The position numbers were made by a program, and so were the translations under genes. 64,000 bases of DNA from Yersinia entomophaga (lineage in GTDB: Bacteria > Pseudomonadota > Gammaproteobacteria > Enterobacterales > Enterobacteriaceae), in assembly GCF_001656035.1 (NCBI RefSeq), contig NZ_CP010029.1:1414288-1478287 (forward strand), read 5' to 3'. Positions 7,515-17,682 of this stretch are shown here, piece by piece; the stretch's first letter is position 1; every line of letters starts with the position of its first letter. The notes beneath the pieces are model-generated. The model was not told where the DNA came from and ran no database searches. It worked only from the letters and a program-made list of their open reading frames with translations.

Positions 7515-9278
7515 ATGCTTTTAAAAAAATGGACGATGCCTTTGACTGTCGTAGCCTTGTTAGTTAGCGGTAACTTACATGCAGCCTCTATGCCAGCAGT
7601 GGAAGCTAAAAATGGCATGGTTGTTTCCTCTCAGCATCTCGCTTCTCAGGTTGGCGTTGATATTCTGAAAATGGGCGGTAATGCAGTCGATGCAGCAGTG
7701 GCCGTGGGCTATGCTCAGGCGGTCGTTAATCCTTGTTGCGGGAATATCGGCGGCGGCGGCTTTATGACCATTCATTTAGCCGATGGTACAGACACCTTTA
7801 TCAATTTCCGTGAAACGGCTCCAGCCGCCGCCAGCGCCGATATGTATCTGGATAAAGACGGTAAAGTGACTAAAGATGCCAGTCTGTACGGCTATCTGGC
7901 CTCCGGCGTTCCGGGAACCGTATTGGGCATGGACAGCGCACAGAAGAAATACGGTAAATTAACACGTAAGCAAGTGATGGAACCGGCGATTCGTCTGGCG
8001 CGGGAAGGTTTTATCCTAACGCGTGCTGATACAGACATTCTCGATACCACCACCAAGCGTTTTCGTGAAGATCCTGAATCTGCTCGTATTTTCCTGCGTA
8101 AAGACGGTTCGCCCTTTGAACCGGGAGATAGACTGGTACAGACCGATTTAGCCAATACGCTAGAAGCTATCGCAGAAAAAGGGCCTGACGCTTTCTATCA
8201 GGGGAAAATTCCACAGGCAGTGGAAGATGCATCGAAAAAAGGCGGTGGCATTCTGACCGCGGCAGATTTTGCCAACTATAGAATTACCGAAACCGCACCT
8301 GTTACCTGTAGCTATCGTGGCTATAAATTTGTTTCAGCCCCGCCTCCTAGCTCTGGCGGCGTAACCCTGTGCGAAACGCTGAATATTCTCGAAGGTTACG
8401 ATGTGAAAAGCATGGGCTTTAACTCAGCGGCCTATATTCATACACTGACCGAAGCCATGCGCCACGCCTATATGGACCGCAACACCTTCCTCGGCGATCC
8501 TGAATTTGTTAAAAATCCTATCGATCGCCTGCTCAGTAAAAGCTACGCCGATGAGATTCGTAAACAAATCGTGCCGGGCAAAGCCACGCCATCAGAAAAT
8601 GTTCAGCCCGGTAGGCAACCTCACGAAAAACCGGAAACGACTCACTATTCGATTGTCGATCATGAAGGTAACGCCGTTTCAACCACTTATACCGTGAACG
8701 GCCGCTTTGGTGCAGTCGTCATCGCACCAGGTACCGGTTTCTTCCTCAATGATGAAATGGATGATTTTACCGTCAAAGTCGGCGAACAGAACCTGTATGG
8801 ATTGGTTCAGGGAGCGACTAACGCCATTGCCCCCGGTAAGCGCCCACTATCGTCTATGAGCCCGACGTTAGTGACCAAAGATGGTCAGATCTATATGGTT
8901 CTGGGTTCACCAGGCGGTTCGCGTATCATCACTATCATACTACAAACTGCGCTGAATATTATCGATCACGGTATGGCTCCGCAGGAAGCGGTTGATGCGC
9001 CACGCATTCATCACCAATGGTTACCGGATGAGGTGTATTACGAGCAACGCGGTGTGTCTGCTGACAGCCTGAAAATCCTGAAGGAAATGGGCTATAAAAT
9101 GGTTGAACAAAGCCCGTGGGGAGCCGCCGAGTTAATTCTGGTGGGCTTGCCGAACGTGGCGGGCGTGTCGCCGGCTAATTCAGGCAATGACTCTGCGGTT
9201 TCAGGCAAAGTTCGGGAAGGTTATCTCTACGGTGCCAACGATGTTCGGCGCCCGGCAGGTGCAGCCATAGGTTATTGA
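7515..9278 (+). CDS. ggt: periplasmic gamma-glutamyltransferase
   Basis: 587 residues starting after CAGGAG. A signal peptide (MLLKKWTMPLTVVALLVSG..LHA) ends near residue 23, sending the protein to the periplasm. There it cleaves glutathione and transfers the gamma-glutamyl group. The precursor self-cleaves before the catalytic threonine T375 (ETTHYSIVD). Supporting motifs are GGNAVDAAVA, NIGGGGFMT, the substrate arginine at R99 (NFRET), LNDEMDDF and GSPGGSRI. Length and motifs match the family and nothing is missing. It stands alone between two terminators. Confidence 0.97.
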   Translation: MLLKKWTMPLTVVALLVSGNLHAASMPAVEAKNGMVVSSQHLASQVGVDILKMGGNAVDAAVAVGYAQAVVNPCCGNIGGGGFMTIHLADGTDTFINFRETAPAAASADMYLDKDGKVTKDASLYGYLASGVPGTVLGMDSAQKKYGKLTRKQVMEPAIRLAREGFILTRADTDILDTTTKRFREDPESARIFLRKDGSPFEPGDRLVQTDLANTLEAIAEKGPDAFYQGKIPQAVEDASKKGGGILTAADFANYRITETAPVTCSYRGYKFVSAPPPSSGGVTLCETLNILEGYDVKSMGFNSAAYIHTLTEAMRHAYMDRNTFLGDPEFVKNPIDRLLSKSYADEIRKQIVPGKATPSENVQPGRQPHEKPETTHYSIVDHEGNAVSTTYTVNGRFGAVVIAPGTGFFLNDEMDDFTVKVGEQNLYGLVQGATNAIAPGKRPLSSMSPTLVTKDGQIYMVLGSPGGSRIITIILQTALNIIDHGMAPQEAVDAPRIHHQWLPDEVYYEQRGVSADSLKILKEMGYKMVEQSPWGAAELILVGLPNVAGVSPANSGNDSAVSGKVREGYLYGANDVRRPAGAAIGY

Positions 9279-9350
9279 TAAATTAGATTTATTTATATCT
9301 TTCGATTTAGATAATGAAATAAAGCCCCACACCTGAACGACTGTTCGATA

Positions 9351-9379
9351 AAACACCCCATCCGTTATGGATGGGGTTT
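9351..9379. terminator. bidirectional terminator between ggt and the SDR gene
   Basis: Perfect stem CCCCATCC (9356-9363) with GGATGGGG (9369-9376) and loop GTTAT. It is flanked by AAA on the left and TTT on the right, so it can serve the convergent genes on both sides. Confidence 0.75.
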
Positions 9380-9383
9380 ATGG

Positions 9384-10064
9384 TTACCAAGGCAATGCGC
9401 GCCCCTGATAATCGATAAAAGCATGGCCGCCCTTACCTGCTAACTTCTCAACCTGATCCACCACGCCACGCACGCTAGTGCTAATGGTTAAAGGTGCAGC
9501 ATCACCGCCCATATCGGTTTTTACCCAGCCCGGATGGAAGGACAATACCGTTAATGAATTATCCGCCGTTTCTGCCACTAAATGACGTGTCATCATATTG
9601 AGCGCAGCTTTACTGGCTGAATACAAAGGCTTATGCCCGCTCTCATTGCTAGTAATACTGCCAAGCTGCGAGGACATAAACGCCAATACGCTGTTATGTG
9701 GCTTGCGATAAGGCAATAAATGCTCGGCAATACGGATAGGAGAAACGGTATTAGTTTGGAATAAGGCCAGAATTTCTTCCGGTGTCGCCTTGAGAGCAGA
9801 TTCATGCTCTGGGCCTGCTACACCCGCGTTCACAAAAATCAGATCAAATTGCTGCCCTGCAATCTGTGGCAAAAATGCCTCAATGCTGGCCGGCTGATTA
9901 ATATCCAATACCAGCCAGCGAGAGTGATTGGCACCGGTTTCTTTGGCGTGCTGACGAGTCGTGGCAGTCACCGACCAGCCGCGCTGGTTAAGTTCATCCA
10001 CTAGACCTAAGCCCAGCCCACGAGATGCCCCGATAATTAATGCCGTTTTCTTAGTTGCGCTCAT
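9384..10064 (-). CDS. short-chain dehydrogenase/reductase, substrate unknown
   Basis: 226 residues with a classical Rossmann SDR layout. The nucleotide-binding glycine motif is GASRGLGLG (residues 12-20), NAG is near residue 79, the catalytic serine lies in MSSQLGS, and the YSASK pair carries Tyr and Lys. It most resembles the CsgA/sniffer-like single-domain SDRs, and R20-region basic residues suggest NADP(H). The substrate cannot be read from the sequence. It is a single gene convergent with ggt. Confidence 0.85.
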   Translation of the reverse strand: MSATKKTALIIGASRGLGLGLVDELNQRGWSVTATTRQHAKETGANHSRWLVLDINQPASIEAFLPQIAGQQFDLIFVNAGVAGPEHESALKATPEEILALFQTNTVSPIRIAEHLLPYRKPHNSVLAFMSSQLGSITSNESGHKPLYSASKAALNMMTRHLVAETADNSLTVLSFHPGWVKTDMGGDAAPLTISTSVRGVVDQVEKLAGKGGHAFIDYQGRALPW

Positions 10065-10249
10065 TGTTTATCCTTTTCCACTCGTATTGCCGCATTGACG
10101 CTTAATGATTAGCAGCGGGAATATTCACCATAGGACAAAAACGGCAAGGAAAAAAGTGGAGAAATCAGTCGCTGTAATTCAATTATTTTGAATCCACGGC
10201 ATTTTTCGCTGTGGATTATGGGCTTTAGTTTCATGTCAGACTCATAGAG

Positions 10250-12080
10250 TCAGTACTTACCCACTCCGCGCCACAGGCTGAAGCTTTCTCCAGCCAATTG
10301 CAGATTTACATTCTGCGCATTCAACATGAGCTGGCTATCACCTTCCTCACGCCGCCAGTTTTCTACATTAAGCAGCGGCGACTCCGGTAAACTAATTTCA
10401 GCGCCCTGACCGCGCTGCAACGCGATCAATACTCGCTCCTGTCGGTAAGTGCGCACAAACACCAGTGAATCACCACTGGCGAACACCACCTGACAGCCAC
10501 CGCGCCGTAGCGCTATACTTTCTCGCCGCAGGGCAATCATGCGCTGACTCAACTCAAGCAGTTGTCGATCCCACTGATTTTCATCCCACGGGAAGGTTTT
10601 ACGGCAGAACGGATCGTTTTCACCGTCTAATCCCACTTCATCGCCGTAATACAGGCAAGGCACGCCGATCCAGCTAAACAACCAGCCTAAGGCCATTTTC
10701 ATGCGGGATTGATCGCCTTTCAGCAAACTCATAAAACGAGCGGTATCATGGCTATCCAACTGATTAAATAAGCGTAGCTGGCAGTTATGGGATAAACCGG
10801 TGCGGTAGCCGTCCATCCATTGAACGCACTCAGCCGCATCCAGCGTTATCGGGTGAGCAGCAACGTCAACTCCGGCCAAAAATGCCCGAACCGGTAACGC
10901 AAACCCCATATAATTCATCGCCGAATCTTCAACGCCTGCCTGTAGCCAGTTACGCGCATCACCAAAATGCTCACCCAAAATATAAGCTTGGGGATTTTCT
11001 TGTTTAGCCGCCTGATAAATTCCCGCTAAATGGCGCAGATTCCCCTTGGCCCCCCCCCTGCTCTCCAAGCATATGAACCACATCCAACCGCCAGCCATCG
11101 ATACTGTACGGCGGGCGTAGCCAATGACGCACTACGCTATCATCAGCCTGGTAAATCTGATTCACCACGCCATCAGCGGCAAAATTCAGCTTCGGCAAGC
11201 TACGGTTGCCTTTCCAGTCCAACGCCTGCCCGTCGGGATAGAAGTTAAACCAGTCGCGATAAACCGATTCGACATCGTGGCAGGCGCCACCGGTTCCCTG
11301 TTGATGCCGGTCAAACCAGATATGGGAATCACCGGTGTGATTAAAGACGCCGTCCAGTACCAGCTTGATGCCTGCGCTATGGGTTTTTTCCCGTAGTTGC
11401 AGAAAAGCCTCATTACCACCTAAATAGGGATCGACCTGATAATAATCTTGCGTGTCGTATTTATGTACGCTGGGGGCGGTAAAAATTGGGTTCAGATACA
11501 GCGCCGTCACCCCTAAATTTTGCAGATAAGGCAACTTTTGGCAGATACCGGCTAAATCCCCGCCGTAAAATGTGGAAGACGCATGAATGTCTTCCAGCGG
11601 CTCATCCCACTCTCGCCGCGCCACCGGACAATCGGCCGCATAGTGGAAATAGCTACCGTTTTGCACGCAGTGACTGCCCTGACTACTGGCGAAACGATCG
11701 GGAAATATTTGATAAAAAATCTGATCGGCAACCCAATCCGGCCCCGAGTCAGGTACATCAACGGCAAACTGCGCCAGCTGAGCCGGAGGCACCACCGAAA
11801 AACCCAGCGGACTAAACCATTGCTGGCGATCGGCCCAGAGCAATTTAAAACAATAGCGGCGAGTCGGCTGCCCTTCACGCAGTGGCAAAGTCCCGCGATA
11901 ACGGCGAAAACCATCGTGATCGCGACCTTTCATCGTCAGCAGCCACTCTTCATTATCCGGCTCACAGCGCAAAAAAACCTGCTCCGGTAAGTCATCACCC
12001 TGTAACCATAGACTGATGTGTAATGTGTCATCACGTAAATGTATGTAAGGGGGAACCGGTAAATGCCAACCACTAAGCAT
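10250..12080 (-). pseudogene. malZ: maltodextrin glucosidase MalZ, frame broken at a nine-base G run
   Basis: MalZ releases glucose from the reducing end of maltodextrins in the cytosol. The N-terminal frame starts at ATG 12080 ([12 protein letters not shown], ribosome site GGAGAG) and reads correctly through [15 protein letters not shown] and [12 protein letters not shown], which carries the nucleophile Asp. It then goes out of frame at the run 11050-11058 and stops at 11004. The rest ([17 protein letters not shown] with the acid Glu, QLDSHDTARF, YYGDEVGLDGENDPF) is intact in another frame to 10250. Eight instead of nine G restores EQGGAKGN and a 609-residue protein of family length. This is a recent slippage event, a phase-variable tract or a sequencing error. 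Confidence 0.85.
11050..11058. repeat. nine-base C (minus strand G) homopolymer inside malZ
   Basis: Nine consecutive C on the plus strand. On the coding strand this gives nine G where eight are needed to keep the MalZ frame. Such runs slip during replication and, at lower rate, transcription. Confidence 0.95.
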
Positions 12081-12220
12081 ATAACTCTCCACTATTCAGC
12101 ATAATTATCGCGCGATCTGACCCAAGAGCGCCTATAGCATCGATAAAGTGACCCAATATCTCAATATGCCAACGATGCCATGTTGCTGGTGCAATCCCCT
12201 CATCTGTCAGCATAAATATC

Positions 12221-12243
12221 AGGGAGGAGCCGGGGGGAGGAGG
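12221..12243 (+). promoter_or_regulatory. candidate pair of MalT boxes upstream of malZ
   Basis: GGGGAGGAGG at 12234-12243 fits the MalT consensus GGGGA(T/G)GAGG exactly. A second copy, AGGGAGGAGC at 12221-12230, matches 8 of 10. They are direct repeats 13 bases apart, about 140 bases upstream of malZ, which is a MalT target in E. coli. They also lie 70 bases before the divergent gene at 12312, so they could act there. The stretch is purine-rich, so chance similarity is possible. Confidence 0.45.
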
Positions 12244-12311
12244 AAGCAGAAACAAGCTTTACCTCAGGTATACTGCCCGCTGATGACAAAATAAATAACA
12301 GGGAGAATGCC

Positions 12312-13181
12312 ATGGGCGTAGCGGATTATCTGGATAAGATTATTGACTGGGCCAATAAGCGCTCAGATATTACCGCACTGATTCTGACCGGTTCGCTGGC
12401 GCGTCAGGATCGGATGATCGACGAACTTTCGGATATCGATATTGAAATCATTGCCGAACGACCGCAGGATCTCCTGAAAAACAGCGACTGGATCGGCGAG
12501 ATCGGAGACATACTGACCTATCTCCCGCTCGATCCCGATGAAAATCAGGCGTGGGCAACCCGGCTGGTGTTCTACCGCGATGGAACCAAGGTGGATTTTA
12601 CCCTCGCAGATAGTACGCGGCTGCAAACCATGATCGATGCCGCAACGCTGGACTCGCTGTACCAGCGGGGCTATCGGGCGTTACTGGATAAAAATGGCGT
12701 TGCTTCTCAGTTACCTGCCGCCAGCGGAATAAGCCAGCAACCCCCATTGCCCACTCAAAAACAGTTTCAGGCCAGCGTCGAGGAATTCTGGTTTGAAGCC
12801 GCTCATATTCCTAAGTATCTGTACCGTGGGGAGTTATGGACGGTCAAACTACGAGACTGGACCATGAAGGAGCTATTACTACAGATGATGGAATGGCAAG
12901 CACTGGCAAAATCAACATCGGACGTAGATACCTGGCATCAAGGTAGCCATATGCCGCAGTGGCTGGCACCACACATATGGCAAGAGCTGCACCAAACCTT
13001 TGGTCAATTTGATGCGGACAGCGCCCGCCAAGCCTTTTACGCCAGTATTCAGCTTTATAGCCAGCTGGCGCGTAAAGTGGCTGAATCACTCAGCTTAAAG
13101 TATCCGCAGCAGGTCGAAGATGGGGTTTTGTCTCTTTGTAAAAAAATCGAAAAACTGCCTAAAACTAACCGAACGCATTAA
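12312..13181 (+). CDS. aminoglycoside 6-adenylyltransferase-like nucleotidyltransferase
   Basis: 289 residues after AGGGAGA. It fits the ANT(6)/AadK family, which adenylylates streptomycin. The nucleotidyltransferase motif is present: GSLARQ (27-32), then D41-x-D43 in ELSDIDIEI, and a third carboxylate D95 in TKVDFTLAD. The C-terminal helical domain has the family WFEAAHIPKYLYRGELW and MMEWQ segments. Full length matches the family (about 285). It stands alone between malZ and proY, has host-like base composition and no mobile flank, so it looks like a resident gene. Whether it confers resistance cannot be told from sequence. Confidence 0.85.
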   Translation: MGVADYLDKIIDWANKRSDITALILTGSLARQDRMIDELSDIDIEIIAERPQDLLKNSDWIGEIGDILTYLPLDPDENQAWATRLVFYRDGTKVDFTLADSTRLQTMIDAATLDSLYQRGYRALLDKNGVASQLPAASGISQQPPLPTQKQFQASVEEFWFEAAHIPKYLYRGELWTVKLRDWTMKELLLQMMEWQALAKSTSDVDTWHQGSHMPQWLAPHIWQELHQTFGQFDADSARQAFYASIQLYSQLARKVAESLSLKYPQQVEDGVLSLCKKIEKLPKTNRTH

Positions 13182-13196
13182 AACGTCACCCATAAA

Positions 13197-13221
13197 AAAA
13201 CCGGGTTATTAGCCCGGTTTT
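13197..13221. terminator. bidirectional terminator between the adenylyltransferase gene and proY
   Basis: AAAACCGGG (13197-13205) pairs with CCCGGTTTT (13213-13221) across a 7-base loop. A and T tracts on both sides let it work for both convergent genes. Confidence 0.85.
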
Positions 13222-13245
13222 CTGGATGTATTCAATCGGCAAATA

Positions 13246-14637
13246 TTATTTAGATAATGCTACCGACGCAGCCTGTTTTTTCTGAAAACGCACTTTCAGG
13301 TAGTAGCCCGCCAACAGCAAGGCCACCCATATCAGGCCGACATACAGCGAAATGCGCGTCGTTGGGAAATAACCAATCAGGCCGATAATAAATAGCAGGA
13401 AAATAATCCCAGCAACCGAGGTAAACACCCCGCCGCGCAGAGGGAAATCCAATGCTTTAACCTGATCTTTGGTCAATGAACGGCGGAAAGCGATTTGGGA
13501 ACACAGAATCATGATCCACACCCAAACGGTCGCGAAGGTCGCAAGTGATGCAATCACCAAGAAGACATTTTCTGGCATGATGTAGTTAAGATAAACGGCA
13601 ATCAGCATTGCCCCCATCATCACCAACACCGTCACCCAAGGCACACCGCGCTTAGAAATCGCACCGAAGACTTTGGGCGCGTGGCCTTGTTCAGCCATAC
13701 CGTTCAGCATACGGCCCACGCCGAATACATCGCTGTTAATCGCCGATAAAGACGCGGTAATAACCACAAAATTCAGGATACCTGCAGCAATAGTAATACC
13801 CAAATGCTGGAACGTCAGTACAAATGGGCTACCGTGAGTGCCGACCTGATTCCACGGATAAATCGACATAATCACAAACAGGGTGCCCACATAAAACACC
13901 AGAATTCGCCACGGCACTGAGTTAATCGCTTTAGGAATCGATTTTTTCGGATCTTCTGCTTCACCGGCGGTAATACCGATGATTTCAATACCGCCGTAGG
14001 CAAACATGACCAGCTGCAGCGACAGCATCATGCCGACAAAACCGTTACTGAAGAAGCCGCCGTTCGTCCACAGGTTATGAATTCCCGTCGGTTGCCCGCC
14101 GTTGCCTATCCCCCAGACAATAATGCCGATACCGGCCAAAATCATGATGATGATGGTGGCAACTTTGAAGAAGGAGAACCAGAACTCCAGTTCGCCAAAG
14201 ACCTTCACGCTCATCATATTGATCGCACCGATAATCAATACCACGCTCAGCACCCATATCCAATGAGGCACGTCAGGGAACCAGACGCCCATATAGATAC
14301 CAAAGGCGGTCACATCGGCGATAGCGACAATCAAAATCTCAAAGCAGTATGTCCAACCGGTGATATAGCCGGCCATCGGCCCCAGATAATCCTGCGCATA
14401 ACGGGAAAAGGAGCTGGCCTGTGGGTTATTCACCGACATCTCACCCAGTGCGCGCATGATGATAAAGGCGACGATGCCGCCAATCAGATAAGCCAGCAAC
14501 ACGCTTGGGCCCGCCATTTTGATGGCGTCCGCCGAGCCGTAAAACAGGCCGGTACCAATTGCTGAACCCAAGGCCATAAAACGGATATGGCGAGTAGTCA
14601 GCCCGCGTTTTAGCTTATTTTTGACTGGTAATTCCAT
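13246..14637 (-). CDS. proY: proline-specific permease ProY
   Basis: 463 residues from ATG 14637 ([13 protein letters not shown]). An upstream in-frame ATG would add 25 residues unlike the family, and the E. coli homologue begins at this point. It is an amino-acid/polyamine/organocation permease with about 12 membrane segments. The consensus loop [17 protein letters not shown] lies in the first segment, and [24 protein letters not shown] in the middle is the APC signature. It imports proline in E. coli. brnQ lies 75 bases upstream in the same direction. Confidence 0.93.
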   Translation of the reverse strand: MELPVKNKLKRGLTTRHIRFMALGSAIGTGLFYGSADAIKMAGPSVLLAYLIGGIVAFIIMRALGEMSVNNPQASSFSRYAQDYLGPMAGYITGWTYCFEILIVAIADVTAFGIYMGVWFPDVPHWIWVLSVVLIIGAINMMSVKVFGELEFWFSFFKVATIIIMILAGIGIIVWGIGNGGQPTGIHNLWTNGGFFSNGFVGMMLSLQLVMFAYGGIEIIGITAGEAEDPKKSIPKAINSVPWRILVFYVGTLFVIMSIYPWNQVGTHGSPFVLTFQHLGITIAAGILNFVVITASLSAINSDVFGVGRMLNGMAEQGHAPKVFGAISKRGVPWVTVLVMMGAMLIAVYLNYIMPENVFLVIASLATFATVWVWIMILCSQIAFRRSLTKDQVKALDFPLRGGVFTSVAGIIFLLFIIGLIGYFPTTRISLYVGLIWVALLLAGYYLKVRFQKKQAASVALSK

Positions 14638-14712
14638 AACAATATCCCGTCTTCTTTCAGCAAAAAGCCACGAGCAAAGGCGCGTGGCTAAAGATACTCT
14701 CTTCTGCGGCAA

Positions 14713-16032
14713 TTACTGTTTGGCAGTAACTCGTTGACGTCCACAAATGCGATCGTAGACCGCTACCACCACCAGAATCAACAAGGAAGGTGGCAACCAA
14801 GACAGGCCTTGGCCCGCCAACGGTAACTGTTCAGTCCAAGCAGGCAGGAAATGCGCAAAGGTCGATGTCTTGATTCCACCCAAAATACCGAACAACAGGC
14901 TGACCAACATAGTTGGAGCCACGATACGGCTGGCATTACGCCACCAACGCAGAGTGAAGCTCAGAATCACCAGCACAATACACGGAGGATAAATCGCCGT
15001 CATTACTGGAATGGAAATTTGAATCAAATGGCTCAGCCCCAAATTGGATACCAACATGGAGAAAATGCCCAGAATGAATACCAGCGCTCGGTAAGACAAC
15101 GGCAGATATTGGCTAAAGAATTCGGCTAAAGCACAGGTCAGGCCAACCGCAGTGACCATACAGGCGATGAAGATGAGCGCCGCCAGGAACATACTGCCCA
15201 AACCGCCGAAGGTATGCTGTACGTAAGCATGCAGAATCACTGCGCCGTTTTGCGCATCAGGTACCAACGTACCGCTGCTGCCACCCAGTTTGAACAGGCT
15301 CAGGTAAACCAGCGTCAGACCCACACCAGCGATTAAGCCAGCCCAAATGGTGTAGCGAGTCAGCAAGCCGGAAGAAACTACACCGCGAGAACGCGCAGCA
15401 TTCACGATAACAATACCGAATACCATTGCTCCCAGCGTATCCATGGTCAGATAACCATTAACGAAACCGGAAGAGAAAGGCACTTGCTGATAGATTTCGG
15501 TTGCAGGAATCTGCGGGCCAGCAGGCCACAGAACCGCAGCAACGCCCAAAATAGCCAGTGCAGCAATTTTCAGCGGAGCCAGAATATGCCCGACGGTGTC
15601 CAGTAGACGGCCTGGGTAAAGCGAAATACCAATAACCAGCGCGAAATAGATCAGGCTATAAATAAACAACGGCAATGGGCCATCGCCAGTCAACGGAGCA
15701 ATACCAATTTCGAAAGAAACGGTCGCAGTACGCGGAGTAGCAAACAGTGGGCCGACGGCCAGATAACAGACGGTCGCCAAAACCAGGCCCGCAGTACGAC
15801 CAATTGGCGAACTCAGCGCATCAATACCGCCACCAACGCGCGCCAATGCAATAACGGTGATGACCGGCAGACCCACGGCAGTGATCAGGAAGCCAAGTGC
15901 GGCTATCCAAACGTGCTCGCCAGACTGAAGGCCAACCATAGGCGGGAAAATGATGTTGCCCGCGCCGACGAATAAGGCAAAGGTCATAAAACCTAATGCC
16001 AGTATGTCTTTAGATGATAAACGATGACTCAT
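14713..16032 (-). CDS. brnQ: branched-chain amino acid:cation symporter
   Basis: 439 residues, LIVCS family, with about 12 hydrophobic segments. The N-terminus is diagnostic ([21 protein letters not shown]), as are [16 protein letters not shown] and [10 protein letters not shown]. It imports leucine, isoleucine and valine with sodium or protons. It is followed closely by proY on the same strand, an order shared with E. coli, so the two may be cotranscribed. Confidence 0.95.
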   Translation of the reverse strand: MSHRLSSKDILALGFMTFALFVGAGNIIFPPMVGLQSGEHVWIAALGFLITAVGLPVITVIALARVGGGIDALSSPIGRTAGLVLATVCYLAVGPLFATPRTATVSFEIGIAPLTGDGPLPLFIYSLIYFALVIGISLYPGRLLDTVGHILAPLKIAALAILGVAAVLWPAGPQIPATEIYQQVPFSSGFVNGYLTMDTLGAMVFGIVIVNAARSRGVVSSGLLTRYTIWAGLIAGVGLTLVYLSLFKLGGSSGTLVPDAQNGAVILHAYVQHTFGGLGSMFLAALIFIACMVTAVGLTCALAEFFSQYLPLSYRALVFILGIFSMLVSNLGLSHLIQISIPVMTAIYPPCIVLVILSFTLRWWRNASRIVAPTMLVSLLFGILGGIKTSTFAHFLPAWTEQLPLAGQGLSWLPPSLLILVVVAVYDRICGRQRVTAKQ

Positions 16033-16361
16033 AGTGGTTGTCGTGTTGCCTAGTTAAAAGGACCAAAAAGGAAAACCCTGGGTTGTTGTCTTTCCGGCTC
16101 GATCGAAAACGCTATAACGCTTCACAGAGAGCGCTAATTTCCGACTAATCGGTTTCGATGATTTGCAGTGTTTTTGAAGTTATATGCAGATGGAATAAAC
16201 CAACAACGGGGGCTAAGTAGAACGTTTATAGCGGAGAAAGGCAAGTCTGGATCGGAAAAGCAGAGTCATCAACCAGATAATTCTTCAATACTAGTTAAAC
16301 ATGTCGGTTATTGAGAAATACACGCCATATGATTTGTATCATTTTTAATCAATTATTAGCA
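16033..16361 (-). other. brnQ upstream region, no gene seen
   Basis: About 330 bases between brnQ and the terminator of the MetE-like gene. It contains the brnQ leader with a purine-rich stretch (AGGACC/AAAAGGA on the plus strand near 16060). No open frame, RNA gene or clear operator was seen. Confidence 0.5.
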
Positions 16362-16383
16362 TTGGGCGGCCTTCACCGCCCAA
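16362..16383 (-). terminator. hairpin after the MetE-like gene
   Basis: Perfect stem TTGGGCGG (16362-16369) with CCGCCCAA (16376-16383) and a 6-base loop, directly after the stop of the minus-strand gene. The T tract on the exit side is short, so efficiency is uncertain. Confidence 0.55.
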
Positions 16384-16387
16384 AAAC

Positions 16388-17491
16388 TCACCAAATGTCG
16401 TTAGCAATATCGACTACCAGCCTGAGTTTTTTCCACTGATCCTGCTCCGTCAGGCTATTCCCTTCTTCCGTCGAAGCGAAGCCACACTGTGGGCTAAGGC
16501 AGAGTTGTTCAATATCGACAAATTTGGCCGCCTCGGCGATACGTTCTTTCACCGCCTGCGGTTGTTCCAAGGTGCCATTTTTCGAGGTAATCAGCCCCAA
16601 AACCACCTGTTGCTGCCCCGGTTTGATAAAGCGCAGAGGTTCGAAACCACCGGCACGTTCCGTGTCATATTCAAGGAAAAAAGCGTCGACGTTAACTGTG
16701 CCAAACAATATTTTCGCTACTGGCTCATAACCGCCCTCTGAAATCCAGGTCGAGCGGAAATTACCGCGGCACACATGTAAACCAATAGTCAAATCCGCCG
16801 GCTTGCCTGCCAGTGCCTTATTGAGCACCTGAGCATAGATCTGCGCCAACTGCTCTGGATCTTCACCACGCTCTCTGATCTGACGCTGCTGATCGTCCGA
16901 ACACAGATAAGCCCACACAGTATCGTCCAACTGTAAATAACGGCAGCCCGCATCATAAAAGGCCTGAATAGCATCACGATAGGTCTGAGCTAAATCGTCA
17001 AAATACGCGGTCAGATCGGGATAAACCTGCTTATCTATAGCGTTACGGCCACCGCGAAAATGCAGCACGCTCGGGCTGGGGATAGTCATTTTAGCCACGG
17101 AGTTTCCGGCAATACTTTGTAAAAAAAGAAAATCCTCCAGCATTGGATGGGATTTAAAGCCCAGTTTGCCAACCACTTTGATACTGCGAGCGCGCGTCTG
17201 AACGCCGTTAAACTGAATGCCCTGCTCGACATCGTAACCTTCAACTCCTTCCAAACCTTCGAAGAAATCGAAATGCCACCAGGCTCGACGAAATTCGCCA
17301 TCGGTCACCAATTGCAGCCCCGCCTCCTGCTGCTTTGCCACTATGTACCTGATTTCGTTATCTTCAATTTCGCGTAACTGGCTAGCGCTGATATCACCGT
17401 TCAGGCGCTGCTGGCGCGCCTGTTTCAACGCCGCAGGACGCAGCAAACTGCCGACAACATCGGCGCGAAAAGCAGGGGTCGTTCTTTGCAT
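16388..17491 (-). CDS. cobalamin-independent methionine synthase family protein (MetE C-domain-like)
   Basis: 367 residues, corresponding only to the catalytic C-terminal barrel of MetE, as in Bacillus YxjG/YxjH proteins. Start RADVVGSLLRPAALK is typical. Likely zinc ligands are H239 and C241 (GLHVCRGN), E274 (FFLEYD) and C336 (LSPQCGF). It would transfer a methyl group to a thiol such as homocysteine. The missing N-terminal half of MetE means the methyl donor is probably not triglutamyl-folate and is unknown. It is a single gene with its own terminator and has no sulphur gene next to it. Confidence 0.88.
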   Translation of the reverse strand: MQRTTPAFRADVVGSLLRPAALKQARQQRLNGDISASQLREIEDNEIRYIVAKQQEAGLQLVTDGEFRRAWWHFDFFEGLEGVEGYDVEQGIQFNGVQTRARSIKVVGKLGFKSHPMLEDFLFLQSIAGNSVAKMTIPSPSVLHFRGGRNAIDKQVYPDLTAYFDDLAQTYRDAIQAFYDAGCRYLQLDDTVWAYLCSDDQQRQIRERGEDPEQLAQIYAQVLNKALAGKPADLTIGLHVCRGNFRSTWISEGGYEPVAKILFGTVNVDAFFLEYDTERAGGFEPLRFIKPGQQQVVLGLITSKNGTLEQPQAVKERIAEAAKFVDIEQLCLSPQCGFASTEEGNSLTEQDQWKKLRLVVDIANDIW

Positions 17492-17682
17492 AACAGGCTC
17501 CAGATCCTATACCGCCGACTAAAGCCGCCACGGCACAAATAATTTACCGAATGGATAGTTTCTTTGAGTTACAAATAGACATCCAGACGTCCAAATAAAT
17601 TGACTGGAGAGTGTCATCTCACCGATTTTGATTCAATAGAGGAATTTTCACTGCATATGAAATAAATTCATATCCAACTAAA

